The translations under genes and the position numbers were made by a program. Below the pieces are notes generated by a model. It was not told where the DNA came from, ran no database searches, and saw only the letters and a list, made by a program, of their open reading frames with translations. From positions 1 to 64,000 of the forward strand of contig CALURI010000006.1 in the NCBI GenBank assembly GCA_944323135.1: a stretch of 64,000 nt of DNA. The letters are read 5' to 3'. The DNA comes from Candidatus Gastranaerophilales bacterium. Its GTDB lineage: Bacteria > Cyanobacteriota > Vampirovibrionia > Gastranaerophilales > Gastranaerophilaceae. Numbering within the stretch: the stretch's first letter is position 1; each line of letters starts with the position of its first letter. Positions 34,070-43,094 of the stretch are shown here, piece by piece.

Positions 34070-34816
34070 TTAAGGCAAACAATCAAAATAACCTTTTCCA
34101 GAACCATCAGGGCAAGTATTTGCTATTGCGTATTTCGCACAGGTAAATCCGTTTGTTGTACTAGTACTGCTATTTGAACACTCACCTCCAACTTTTTTCC
34201 AACCATTGTAATTACCTGAAGCCTGATGACAACTTTCCTTTTCATCATCAGTACAATTGCGAACAGAATAACTTACCGGTTCCAACTTGCAATTATTAAT
34301 ATTCAAATGAAAGAAAAATATATCATGCCCAAATGCATTAGGACGTCTTCCTGCACCGTTAGTATCAACTGCAAGTATTGTTCCCATGCCGCTATTATGA
34401 GAACAAAGTGCAAATTGCACTCCGTCAACAGTAGCTATACTATTACTTCCAGTCCAAGAAACATTATCCAGACAATTAAAATGAATACCGGCAGAAGCTG
34501 TATTTTTAGTATAAGTAAAAAATTCATCATACTTATCCGATGCTTTTGTTTGGTCACCCTTTATCAACTTTGATAAAATAAATGCTTTGATATCCTCAGT
34601 TTGACTATAAGAACACTCCCCATATTCCGAAATAACCATTGCGCTAATTTGCCCCAAAACAGAATATGCCTTTTTAAACTGTGTTTCTAAAGCTTTATGC
34701 CTATAATGAGAGATTAGAGAAGGCATAGTCATTGCCGCAACTACACCAATTATTCCTAAAGTAATCAAGACCTCTGCTAATGTAAAACCGATTTTATTTT
34801 TATAGTGACGTTTCAT
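34070..34816 (-). CDS. Prepilin-like protein, putatively phase-variable
   Basis: This 248-residue frame has the prepilin N-terminus: KIGFTLAEVLITLGIIGVVA with the G|F cleavage site and conserved Glu, followed by a hydrophobic helix and a Cys-rich globular domain (NTNGAGRRPN, CTDDEKESCHQASGNYNG). The start at 34816 has no good ribosome binding site. A better start, ATG at 34911 after AAAGGAG, leads into a run of ten G and is out of frame; one more or two fewer G would fuse it to this gene. As assembled it is in the OFF register, or is made from the weak start. Confidence 0.75.
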   Translation of the reverse strand: MKRHYKNKIGFTLAEVLITLGIIGVVAAMTMPSLISHYRHKALETQFKKAYSVLGQISAMVISEYGECSYSQTEDIKAFILSKLIKGDQTKASDKYDEFFTYTKNTASAGIHFNCLDNVSWTGSNSIATVDGVQFALCSHNSGMGTILAVDTNGAGRRPNAFGHDIFFFHLNINNCKLEPVSYSVRNCTDDEKESCHQASGNYNGWKKVGGECSNSSTSTTNGFTCAKYAIANTCPDGSGKGYFDCLP

Positions 34817-34872
34817 ATCACCAGCATAAGTTATTTGTTTTTTGCAACTTCCTAAAACTTGCGGAAAAAGCT

Positions 34873-34911
34873 TTAAATCGCCCCCCCCCCGACTTTTCTA
34901 AATCTTTTCAT
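34873..34911 (-). repeat. G10 homopolymer tract in prepilin leader
   Basis: On the coding (minus) strand the start ATG at 34911, with a strong ribosome binding site, is followed by MKRFRKV and then ten G (complement of C at 34881-34890). With ten G the frame ends at a TAA (34873-34875) after 12 codons. With 11 or 8 G it continues with the peptide DLKLFPQVLGSCKKQITYAG and reaches the prepilin at 34816. Confidence 0.85.
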
Positions 34912-34963
34912 AATCGCTCCTTTCTAAACTTCTAATATTCTTATTTTAACATATTAGGCTATC

Positions 34964-35209
34964 TTATTCAACTATTTCATATAAAGACGGGGCTTCTTGA
35001 ATACTAACATTATTTACAGGAACTTTTAAAACTCTCACAACAACATTTCTGTTAGCATATTCAATTTTTATTTCATCCCCTTCTTTTATTTGTTTTGCAG
35101 GTTTTGCACTATTCCCGTTTACATAAACACGACCTGTTTCTGATACCTCATTTGCAACGGTTCTGCGTTTTATTAAACGTGAAACTTTTAAAAACTTGTC
35201 TAATCTCAT
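34964..35209 (-). CDS. rqcP: S4-domain RNA-binding protein, RqcP/Hsp15-like
   Basis: An 81-residue protein consisting of an S4 domain: RLDKFLKVSRLIKRRTVANE, GRVYVNGNSAKPAKQIKEGD and a final strand YANRNVVVRVL. The size and features match RqcP (YabO), which works with RqcH in alanine tailing of stalled large ribosomal subunits, or Hsp15. It starts after AAAGGAGAATTT. It lies apart from other translation genes, so the assignment is from sequence only. Confidence 0.85.
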   Translation of the reverse strand: MRLDKFLKVSRLIKRRTVANEVSETGRVYVNGNSAKPAKQIKEGDEIKIEYANRNVVVRVLKVPVNNVSIQEAPSLYEIVE

Positions 35210-35264
35210 AAATTCTCCTTTGTATATATTACAATTTATGGTATAATTTGTCCAGAGGATATTA

Positions 35265-36077
35265 ATGAAAAAAAATCTTATTATTTTATTACTTTCACTA
35301 CTTTTGCTTCAAAACTCTGTTTTTGCAGCAGTAATTAAGTTCGTACAAGTTACAGATTCACATTTTAAAGCAAAAGATAAATACAGAGTTGAGGTTTTAG
35401 AAAATGCAGTAAAAGACATAAATAGGGAAAAAGATGTTGCTTTTGTAGTGTTTACCGGAGATAATCTTGATTCACCTCATGAAGAATATTTACCGGAATT
35501 TATGAAAATTATCAATAAATTAGATATCCCTTATTATTTAGTAATCGGCAATCATGATGTCTTTAGAAACAACGGGCTTTCTAAAACTCATTACCTGGAA
35601 ATAGTCAGAGAATATAACTTTTTTTATAAATATAAAAAACCAAATTACGTTTTCAAAAAGAACGGATTTGTTTTTATCGTAGTAGACGGAGCTAAAGAAA
35701 TAATTCCCGGTTCTATCGGCTATTACAAAGAAGATACCCTCAAATGGCTTGACAAACAACTAAAAAAGTATAAAAAAGAACCTGTAATTATATTTCAGCA
35801 TTTTCCTCTAATTTCAACAAAAGAGGTTAATACTCATGAAGTTTACCAAAAAGAAAAATATATAGATCTTTTAGATAATTATGATAACGTAATTTCAATA
35901 ATAGCAGGTCATTTGCATTTTAACAGTGAAATAATGAGAAACGGAGTTTATCATATAACTTCGCCGACACTTTTAAGTGAACCACCTGTTTATAAAGTAA
36001 TAACCGTTACAACAACAAAAGGTTTCTCTCCTATGATTTATACAGAGCTTAAAGAAGTCAATATGGATAACAAATAG
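35265..36077 (+). CDS. Secreted metallophosphoesterase
   Basis: The 270-residue protein has a signal peptide (LIILLLSLLLLQNSVFA) and the calcineurin-like metal-binding motifs: VTDSHFK (D-x-H, near residue 30), FTGDNLDSP (GD), IGNHD (near 96), FQHFPL (near 175) and AGHLHFN (GH-x-H, near 208). All ligands are present, so it should be active as a phosphoesterase outside the inner membrane. It starts after CAGAGGATATTA. Confidence 0.88.
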   Translation: MKKNLIILLLSLLLLQNSVFAAVIKFVQVTDSHFKAKDKYRVEVLENAVKDINREKDVAFVVFTGDNLDSPHEEYLPEFMKIINKLDIPYYLVIGNHDVFRNNGLSKTHYLEIVREYNFFYKYKKPNYVFKKNGFVFIVVDGAKEIIPGSIGYYKEDTLKWLDKQLKKYKKEPVIIFQHFPLISTKEVNTHEVYQKEKYIDLLDNYDNVISIIAGHLHFNSEIMRNGVYHITSPTLLSEPPVYKVITVTTTKGFSPMIYTELKEVNMDNK

Positions 36078-36142
36078 GATTGCATTTTTTAATAAATAAT
36101 ATTATAATTACACTAAAATAGTATAGAAGGAAACAATATATA

Positions 36143-37510
36143 ATGGATGGTTCAGGTAATACAATATTTAATTTGTTTGTAATAGCATTTTTGTTATTTT
36201 CAAACGGATTTTTTGTTGCTTCCGAATTTGCTATGGTTAAGGTTAGAAAAACCAGAATAGAACAACTTGTAAATGAGGGCAACTATAATGCTAAAATTGC
36301 AATGGAAGCATTAAAAGATTTAGACAAATTCATTGCAGCAGTTCAATTAGGTGTCACTATATCAAGTATCGGTTTAGGTTGGGTTGGAGAAGGTACTCTT
36401 GCACATATTATAGAACCTTTCTTTGTCTTTTTACCAGGAATAGGTAAAAATATTGCGACACATACAGCATCTGTATCAATTGCATTTGCTCTTATCACAT
36501 TTTTCCATGTTGTATTAGGAGAACTTATTCCAAAATCAATTGCCCTTGAATATACGGAAAAAACTGCTCTTTGGGTTGCAAGACCAATGCAGATTTTAAC
36601 ATTCTTTTTTAACCCTTTTATTTGGCTTTTAAACGGGTTTGGCAATTTTGTACTAAAACTTATGCATATTCCGCATTCTCATAAAGGCTCGCTGGTTCAT
36701 TCTACAGAAGAACTTGACATGCTTGTTAATGCAAGTTACGACGGCGGAGTTTTAAATGAAACAGAAAAGGATATGCTGCATAATGTATTTAAATTTTCTG
36801 ATTTAACCGCAAAACAAGTAATGGTTCCAAGAACTGATATGATTTGTATTCCTGTGGATATTCCGATGGAAGAACTTAATAAATTAGCTGCAGAAAATCA
36901 ATACACAAGATATCCGGTATATGAAGAAGATATTGATCATATTATCGGTCTTGTTCATGTTAAAGATTTGTATTCTTTATCTATCAAAGATGAAATTTGC
37001 CCTGTATCTAAAATTTTACGAGAAGTCCTTCTTGTCCCGGAAACAATAACTATGGATAATCTTGTACTTGAATTTAAAAAACGTAAAGGTCAAATGGCTA
37101 TTGTTGTTGATGAATTTGGCGGAACATCAGGTCTTGTAACTCTTGAGGATGTTATAGAAGAAATATTTGGCGATGTTCAAGATGAATTTGATGAAGAAGA
37201 ACCTGAAGAAGAAGATATTAGAGAAGTTGCGACAAACACATATATTGCAAATTCAATGATGAGACTTGATGAATTTGCAGAATTCTTCCAAATCAATGAA
37301 AAAGAAATTGATGATGATGATATAGATACCATAGGCGGTCTTGTAGTAAAACTTCTTGGACACATCGCAGAAGTTAATGACACAACAGTTTTAAACAATC
37401 TTACTTTTGTAGTTAAAGAAGTTGACGGTGCAAGAATTACAAAGCTTGAAATCATTAAATCTGACTCAGAGCTTTCTGAAAAAAAAGAAGAACAACAACA
37501 ACAAAGTTAA
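36143..37510 (+). CDS. HlyC/CorC-family membrane protein (CNNM-like)
   Basis: A 455-residue protein with an N-terminal DUF21/CNNM membrane domain (four hydrophobic segments to about residue 170), two CBS motifs (MVPRTDMICIPVD ... IGLVHVKDL; MAIVVDEFGGTSGLVTLEDV near 320) and a C-terminal CorC/HlyC domain. Family members are linked to magnesium and cobalt efflux. The C-terminus is glutamine-rich (EEQQQQS). A terminator follows. Confidence 0.92.
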   Translation: MDGSGNTIFNLFVIAFLLFSNGFFVASEFAMVKVRKTRIEQLVNEGNYNAKIAMEALKDLDKFIAAVQLGVTISSIGLGWVGEGTLAHIIEPFFVFLPGIGKNIATHTASVSIAFALITFFHVVLGELIPKSIALEYTEKTALWVARPMQILTFFFNPFIWLLNGFGNFVLKLMHIPHSHKGSLVHSTEELDMLVNASYDGGVLNETEKDMLHNVFKFSDLTAKQVMVPRTDMICIPVDIPMEELNKLAAENQYTRYPVYEEDIDHIIGLVHVKDLYSLSIKDEICPVSKILREVLLVPETITMDNLVLEFKKRKGQMAIVVDEFGGTSGLVTLEDVIEEIFGDVQDEFDEEEPEEEDIREVATNTYIANSMMRLDEFAEFFQINEKEIDDDDIDTIGGLVVKLLGHIAEVNDTTVLNNLTFVVKEVDGARITKLEIIKSDSELSEKKEEQQQQS

Positions 37511-37534
37511 TATTATTTAAAATCTGATTCCAGT

Positions 37535-37570
37535 AAAAAATTAGCATGCTTTAAAGCATGCTAATTTTTT
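37535..37570 (+). terminator. Rho-independent terminator
   Basis: AAAATTAGCATGCT and AGCATGCTAATTTT form a near-perfect stem with the loop TTAA, and T bases follow. It lies 25 bases after the HlyC/CorC gene. Confidence 0.9.
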
Positions 37571-37686
37571 GAATACTACACAAACTTTAGTATTTTATAA
37601 GACATTTCCTCTTTTTAAATGATGTAGTCAAACCTATATAGTATAGAATAGATATGTAAGATATTTGAACAATATTTGGGAAGTTT

Positions 37687-38514
37687 ATGAGCCAGAGTTT
37701 TGATTTCACATCATACAATAATATAAAAAGGCTATCTGAAGATGAGCTTATATCTTTATGGGGAGAATACCTTAAAGATAAAACAAACAAAAGCATACGA
37801 GATACTCTTATTGTTCAATACATATATTTAATACGCTACGTTGTAGGACGTGTAAAAGTAACACTGCCGGCTACAATTTCCATTGAGGATATAGCAGGTT
37901 ACGGCGTTGAAGGACTTATAAATGCAATAGAAAGATATTCCCCGCAAAAAAATACCAGATTCGAAACTTATGCCCTAATAAGAATTAGAGGTTCTATCTT
38001 AGATAGGATAAGATCTCAAGACTTCTTACCCAGAAGTGTAAGAAAAAAGATAAAAGATATAAAAAATGCTCAAGAATATTTAAAACAAGAACTTGGAAGA
38101 ATGCCAACAACATCAGAAGTTGCATCATACCTTGAAATGGAACCTGATAAAGTTTTACAGCTTCTGTCAGAAGATACAACAATGACATCATTGTACGACA
38201 AAAAAGGTAATACAGATGACAGTGTTGAAATTATAGACACAATTCAGGACACAAATAAGCTTAATCCTCAAGAACAAGCGGAAGAACAAAATGTTAAACA
38301 AGAACTTGAAAAAGCTTTAAGAAGACTTCCTGAACGTGAACGTATTATAATGGTTTTATATTACCAAGAAAATATGACTCTTAAAGAAATAGGTTCAACA
38401 ATTAATATGTCTGAATCAAGAGTATGTCAGCTTCATGCACAAGCTATTATGAAATTAAAAAATATCTTAAGCGAAAACAGAACATCAAGACTTCGCCAAA
38501 GCATTATCTCTTAA
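37687..38514 (+). CDS. fliA: Sigma factor of the FliA/WhiG (sigma-28) family
   Basis: The 275-residue protein has region 2 (LIVQYIYLIRYVVGRVKV to FETYALIRIRGSILDRIRSQDFLPRS), region 3 (ARMPTTSEVASYLEM-like) and region 4 (LPERERIIMVLYYQENMTLKEIG with the HTH MSESRVCQLHAQAI). The layout and length match FliA, which directs late flagellar and chemotaxis genes. It starts with ATG at 37687 after TTTGGGAAGTTT. It overlaps the convergent OmpA-like gene by 11 bases. Confidence 0.9.
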   Translation: MSQSFDFTSYNNIKRLSEDELISLWGEYLKDKTNKSIRDTLIVQYIYLIRYVVGRVKVTLPATISIEDIAGYGVEGLINAIERYSPQKNTRFETYALIRIRGSILDRIRSQDFLPRSVRKKIKDIKNAQEYLKQELGRMPTTSEVASYLEMEPDKVLQLLSEDTTMTSLYDKKGNTDDSVEIIDTIQDTNKLNPQEQAEEQNVKQELEKALRRLPERERIIMVLYYQENMTLKEIGSTINMSESRVCQLHAQAIMKLKNILSENRTSRLRQSIIS

Positions 38515-39037
38515 CATCATATTCAAGAATTACAAAATCAATTCTATTATCGAGCCCGTTTTTATTTTTTGAAACATTGTCCCTAAAAGGCATAGACTGA
38601 CCATACCCTAATGAAAACAATTGCGAAGCCGGCAATTTTCCGTATATCATAAGGTAATTTACAATATTTGAGGCTCTTAATAAAGATAATTCCCAATTAT
38701 ATTCTTCATTTAAAAATTCTTCAGTATGATTTTCAACTACACAATAATTTGAAAGTTTACGCAAAAGCTCTGCAATTGTATCTAGCAAACATAAAGAACT
38801 TTCTTTAATTTTGATTTCTCCTTTATTAAAAAAATATTTTTCATTAATACTGACTATAAGTCCACGAGGCACTTTAGTATACATAACCCCAGATTTTACA
38901 GGCAAAGCGTTTTTAAACAATGTTTCCAATCTGTCAGTATTTGGCTGATACGAAACAGATATATCAGCAACAGGCTCTGAAAAGCCTGTACAAAACATTA
39001 AAAATATAACTAACAATATAATATAAAAAATTTTCAA
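38504..39037 (-). CDS. OmpA/MotB C-terminal-like periplasmic protein
   Basis: A 177-residue protein with an N-terminal hydrophobic signal segment and an OmpA-like domain: LIVSINEKYFFNKGEIKIKE, the helix CLLDTIAELLRKL, VENHTEE, SLLRASNIVNYLMIYGKLPA, LGYGQSMP and DNRIDFVIL. The R and D positions that contact diaminopimelate in peptidoglycan binders are visible (SLLRA, GLDNRID). It begins with TTG after GAGAGGCATATT. The position beside fliA suggests a flagellar or envelope role; unlike MotB it lacks a clear channel helix with Asp. Confidence 0.7.
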   Translation of the reverse strand: MKIFYIILLVIFLMFCTGFSEPVADISVSYQPNTDRLETLFKNALPVKSGVMYTKVPRGLIVSINEKYFFNKGEIKIKESSLCLLDTIAELLRKLSNYCVVENHTEEFLNEEYNWELSLLRASNIVNYLMIYGKLPASQLFSLGYGQSMPFRDNVSKNKNGLDNRIDFVILEYDVKR

Positions 39038-39095
39038 AATATGCCTCTCAAATATTATTCTTGATATTTAAGAGCATATCTATTCCCTGACAAGG

Positions 39096-40310
39096 TTACG
39101 GTTTCAAAACAGAAAGCAGTGAAATATCATTAAAATATTTGTTAGCACAATCTATAATTTCTTGTACCGTAACTTGCTTAATTTTTTCTACAGCATTTTC
39201 GTGAAAATCAAAACCAAAACCCATAATACCGTAATGAGCAAGCCAATTAGCCTGCTGAGAATTTGTTTCTCCTAAAAATGCCCATTTACCAAAAAGATTA
39301 TTTTTAGCATTTTCAAGTTCTTCTTCACTCACTAAAACAGTCTTTATTTTTTGAATTTCTTCGTCAAATCCTTTTAGAGAAGTTTCAATATTTTTAGGTT
39401 CGGTAGCAATATAAATTGAGAAATTTGCAGAGAGTCTGGCAACATCATAAGCGCTTCTTACAACATAAGCCAAACCTTTTTTATCTCTAAGTTCTAAAAA
39501 TAGCCGAGATGATAAACCGCTTGCGCCAAGTATAATATTTAAAAGAGATATCGCAGCATAATCCTTACTGTCTGCAGTTGCAACAATCCATCCTTTTAAT
39601 ATGTGAGCTTGATTAAGATCTTCCTGGATAACCTCAACTTCTTTTGCTTTAGTAAGCTCAGGTTTTTTAAGCTCCGGCAATACTTCAATAGAAGGTGTAA
39701 TATCGCCAAAATAACGCTCCGTCAAAGAATTAACCATTTCAAAATCCAAATCCCCGACAAACACTGCAACTTTTTTACTATTATCTACAATAGCTTTATA
39801 TGCGTTTATTACATCTTCTTTTGTAAGATTTTTTAAATTTTCAAGGATTACAGTATTTGTATAACCATAATTATGTCCTTCATACAAGTTTTTATAATAA
39901 CTATCAATAACCTTTACACGAGGAGAGTCCAGTTCAGCAATAATTTCACCTTCAAGTTTTTTTCGTTCTTTTTCAAATTCCTCAAAAGTAGTATTTTTAA
40001 CAATATCAGACACAATTTCCATTGCACGTTCAAAATCTTCATTAAGACAAACAAACTTGAATTTAACATAATCCAATTTAAGCTCTGCAGTAAATTCTAT
40101 TGCATATTTATCTAATTCTTCTGACAAAACCTGAGCTGAACGTTTTTTTGTACCTTGCATAAACAATCTGACCATTAAAGAATAAACCCCAGGTACAAGC
40201 AAAGGATTATTAAGCGAAAAATTTAAATAAAAAGCTGTACGCGGAGTATTTTTATTTCTTTTATATGCAAATTCTATATTATTATTTAATTTTGAAATTG
40301 TAGTATTCAT
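39096..40310 (-). CDS. M16-family peptidase homologue without zinc site
   Basis: The 404-residue protein has the two-domain M16 fold: the N-terminal domain with FLNFSLNNPLLVPGVYSLMV and GTKKRSAQVLSEELDKYAI, and the C-terminal domain with LNQAHILKGW, LNIILGASGLSSRLFLELRDKKGLAYVVRS. The zinc motif H-x-x-E-H, normally just before GT-KRS, is replaced by LMVRLFMQ, so it is probably inactive. Such proteins normally pair with an active M16 subunit, which is not in the window. It lies next to the OmpA-like gene. Confidence 0.85.
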   Translation of the reverse strand: MNTTISKLNNNIEFAYKRNKNTPRTAFYLNFSLNNPLLVPGVYSLMVRLFMQGTKKRSAQVLSEELDKYAIEFTAELKLDYVKFKFVCLNEDFERAMEIVSDIVKNTTFEEFEKERKKLEGEIIAELDSPRVKVIDSYYKNLYEGHNYGYTNTVILENLKNLTKEDVINAYKAIVDNSKKVAVFVGDLDFEMVNSLTERYFGDITPSIEVLPELKKPELTKAKEVEVIQEDLNQAHILKGWIVATADSKDYAAISLLNIILGASGLSSRLFLELRDKKGLAYVVRSAYDVARLSANFSIYIATEPKNIETSLKGFDEEIQKIKTVLVSEEELENAKNNLFGKWAFLGETNSQQANWLAHYGIMGFGFDFHENAVEKIKQVTVQEIIDCANKYFNDISLLSVLKP

Positions 40311-40402
40311 AAAAACTCACCTCTTGCAATGATTTTACCATAATACATAACAAAACACAAATCGGATTTTTTTGTTATAATTTAAATACAAAGAGGTTAG
40401 AA

Positions 40403-41020
40403 ATGAAAAAAGGATTATTTATTACATTTGAAGGTGCAGACGGTTGCGGTAAAACAACGCAAATGCAATTATTAGCCGAATACTTAAAACAACAAGGCAA
40501 AGATGTTGTTCTAACACGCGAACCCGGAGGTAAAGGTTTGGGCGAAAAAGTAAGAGAAATACTTTTAAATTACAACGCTCCTGTATCTGACAGATGCGAA
40601 TCCTTTTTATTTTTGGCAGACAGAGCTCAAAACATTGATATTATTGTTAATCCTGCAGTTTCTGATGGTAAAATTGTACTTTGCGACAGACATATTGATT
40701 CTACTATTGCATACCAAGGCTATGGCAGAGGGCTTGATATTGAAAGAATTAAGATGCTGAATAATATTGCAACAAATTTCCAAAAACCTGATTTAACATT
40801 TGTGTTTGACATTGACGTAGAAACATCCATGAAACGTGTCGGCAAAGAAAAAGACAGAATGGAAAGTGCAGGGATTGATTTCCATAACAGAGTAAGACAA
40901 GGTTACCTTGAACTTGCGAAACAAGAACCTCAAAGAATTAAGGTTCTTGATGCAACAAAATCTATTGAAGATATTCATAAAAATGTTGTTGAAATATTTG
41001 AAAATATAAATTCTTACTAG
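40403..41020 (+). CDS. tmk: Thymidylate kinase
   Basis: A 205-residue protein with the P-loop FEGADGCGKTTQ (near residue 9), TREPGG (near 39), the DRHIDSTIAYQGYGRG segment (near 95) and a LID region. It phosphorylates dTMP to dTDP. It starts after AAAGAGGTTAGAA. It stands alone between the divergent M16-like gene and a small membrane-protein gene. Confidence 0.96.
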   Translation: MKKGLFITFEGADGCGKTTQMQLLAEYLKQQGKDVVLTREPGGKGLGEKVREILLNYNAPVSDRCESFLFLADRAQNIDIIVNPAVSDGKIVLCDRHIDSTIAYQGYGRGLDIERIKMLNNIATNFQKPDLTFVFDIDVETSMKRVGKEKDRMESAGIDFHNRVRQGYLELAKQEPQRIKVLDATKSIEDIHKNVVEIFENINSY

Positions 41021-41080
41021 CAAAAAATTTTTTTTACGAGATTTATTAGATACAACAACGTAAAATTATAAGGCATTTTT

Positions 41081-41602
41081 ATGGCAATACAAACACCTCC
41101 TTCTATGGCATATTATCAACCAAACCCCGCTGCATCAAGAAAACGGAAAATAGGTTTAATGGCTACAGGTGCACTTATTGGAATGAATGCATATTATCTT
41201 CCCGTACAAAAAGATGCATTTGTACAAAAAGCATTTGACCTTACTAAAGCTGATACAAATGCTCAAATAAATTCACTTGCACAAGCGGCAAAAGAAGTTA
41301 ATGAAAATAATTTAAGTACTGAAAGCAAAATGATTTTACGTGAAATGGGTTTAAGCGAAAACTTTAACTCTATTACGGATAAATGTATTGAACTTGATAA
41401 AACAATTACCGATAAAAGGTTATCAGACAATATAAAACTCAATTTTATTAACAATTATGATGCTTATAAAAAATACCCGAGTTTAATGGATGATATAAGC
41501 AATAGAGCCTATAGAGCCGTCAAAAAAACAAAACTCAGATGGGGAGCCGGCATTGGTGCCGCAATTGGATTAGCATTAGGGCTTTTAACAAGCAGAGATT
41601 AA
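41081..41602 (+). CDS. Hypothetical membrane protein
   Basis: A 173-residue protein with a hydrophobic segment after a polar, proline-rich N-terminus (RKRKIGLMATGALIGMNAYY, about residues 20-40), a helical central part of about 100 residues and a C-terminal glycine-zipper-like segment (WGAGIGAAIGLALGLL). Both termini could insert in a membrane. I do not recognise a family. Style and basic RKRK patch recall the lineage-type proteins at the right end of the window. Confidence 0.6.
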   Translation: MAIQTPPSMAYYQPNPAASRKRKIGLMATGALIGMNAYYLPVQKDAFVQKAFDLTKADTNAQINSLAQAAKEVNENNLSTESKMILREMGLSENFNSITDKCIELDKTITDKRLSDNIKLNFINNYDAYKKYPSLMDDISNRAYRAVKKTKLRWGAGIGAAIGLALGLLTSRD

Positions 41603-41604
41603 TT

Positions 41605-42228
41605 TTACACAGCAACCAATTCAGGTTTATGAATAAAATCTATCACATCAAACCCTTTAAAATGTGATATTACTTTAATATTTTCAGGGCATTTTGCATT
41701 TTCTTTTGCAAGAATAGCACCTACAATAGCTTCTAACTGAGACATAGGCATCATATTAAGCGGTAAATCTATATGCCATTCATTTTTCAATGTCTGCTGT
41801 AAAAATTTGCAATCAGCAGGGGAACGTTCCTTATAAGAAGAATTCAAATGAAGACTCTGTCTTGTCAAATATAACTCAAAACGATTTACTTCAACACCTT
41901 TTTCAGTTAAAGACTTAAAATACTCACATCCGCGAGTTGAATACCTTTGTGTCCAGCTGTCACGATTTGGCATAAGAGGATTTGTAGAAACAAGCTGATA
42001 AGGTTTACCTAAAATTCGCCATTTCCCATTAAGCATTGTTCTGTCCCAGACTTGAGATATACAGATTTTTGAATATTTTAAAGACGGAAAATTGTCAAAA
42101 AAGAACATGACATCATTCATTGTATAAAGCTTATCTACCAAAATAAGCGTATTATCCTCATCTAATACTGCGACACCGGAATCCATTCCTGATGATGCAG
42201 AAAGCGATAAGCCTATATAATAATTCAT
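41605..42228 (-). CDS. Hypothetical protein, possibly RNase H-like (DUF429-like)
   Basis: A 207-residue soluble protein beginning YYIGLSLSASSGMDSGVAVLDED, a pattern like the first strands of RNase H/actin-like folds (Asp replaced by Ser at the position normally after G-x-D). The segment YSKICISQVWDRTM and later SQLEAIVGAILAKENAKCPE fit such a fold. The family assignment is tentative. It lies 11 bases downstream of map and is probably co-transcribed with it and adk. Confidence 0.45.
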   Translation of the reverse strand: MNYYIGLSLSASSGMDSGVAVLDEDNTLILVDKLYTMNDVMFFFDNFPSLKYSKICISQVWDRTMLNGKWRILGKPYQLVSTNPLMPNRDSWTQRYSTRGCEYFKSLTEKGVEVNRFELYLTRQSLHLNSSYKERSPADCKFLQQTLKNEWHIDLPLNMMPMSQLEAIVGAILAKENAKCPENIKVISHFKGFDVIDFIHKPELVAV

Positions 42229-42239
42229 AAATGTTCTCC

Positions 42240-42992
42240 TTACGCTAATAATTGCGTAATTATTAAAGGTTCATCATCTGTAACCAGCACAGTATGTTCA
42301 AAATGAGCAGAAGGCATATTATCACTTGTGCTTACAGTCCATTCATCATCTGCGACAACAACTTCATCTCCGCCTAAATTCAACATAGGCTCAATTGCTA
42401 TTGCATAACCTTGTTTTAATAAAGTATTGTCACCAACTTTGTAATTAAATAAAAACGGTTCTTCGTGCATTTCATGCCCAACACCATGCCCGCCATATTG
42501 ACGCACAATACCGAGCTTTTCTCTCAATGCGACAGCTTCAACTGCTCCCGATACGTCATCTAAAACGTTTCCGGCTCTCATTTGTGCAATCCCTGCAAAA
42601 AGTGCTTCTTCTGTTGTTTTTAATAGTCTTTGACATTCATCACTAACTTTACCGACAGGATAAGTCCAAGCTCCGTCACCTACCATTCCGGCATAAGTTG
42701 CGCCCACATCAATACTTATAATATCGCCTTCTTTTACAATAACATCTTCATGAGGAATTCCATGAACGACCTGTTCATTTATTGATGCACAAATAGAACC
42801 TGGGAAACCGTGATAACCTAAGAATGTCGGAATTGCTCTTTCTTTACGAATTATATCATGAGCAATGCTATCCAATTCTTTTGTACTAATACCGGGTTCT
42901 ATTACTTCTCTCATTTTTTGATGAACTAAAGCTACAATATGTCCGGCATGTCTCATTCTTTTAATTTCATCACGTGATTTTCTATGTATCAT
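42240..42992 (-). CDS. map: Methionine aminopeptidase, type I
   Basis: A 250-residue protein with the M24A features: HGIPHEDVIVKEGDIISIDVGAT (metal Asp), GDGAWTYPVG, YGGHGVGHEMHEEPF (metal His) and IEPMLNLGG with a final Glu region. It removes the initiator methionine from nascent proteins. adk lies upstream on the same strand, as in many bacterial ribosomal-protein operons, but infA and ribosomal genes are missing here. Confidence 0.96.
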   Translation of the reverse strand: MIHRKSRDEIKRMRHAGHIVALVHQKMREVIEPGISTKELDSIAHDIIRKERAIPTFLGYHGFPGSICASINEQVVHGIPHEDVIVKEGDIISIDVGATYAGMVGDGAWTYPVGKVSDECQRLLKTTEEALFAGIAQMRAGNVLDDVSGAVEAVALREKLGIVRQYGGHGVGHEMHEEPFLFNYKVGDNTLLKQGYAIAIEPMLNLGGDEVVVADDEWTVSTSDNMPSAHFEHTVLVTDDEPLIITQLLA

Positions 42993-43094
42993 AATAATGT
43001 TTACGACTTTTTATAAAGCTTTTTGCGGGACTAATAAATTTACACTTATTAATTCATACATAAGTTTTGCTTTATATAAATGCGCACCTTTCTT

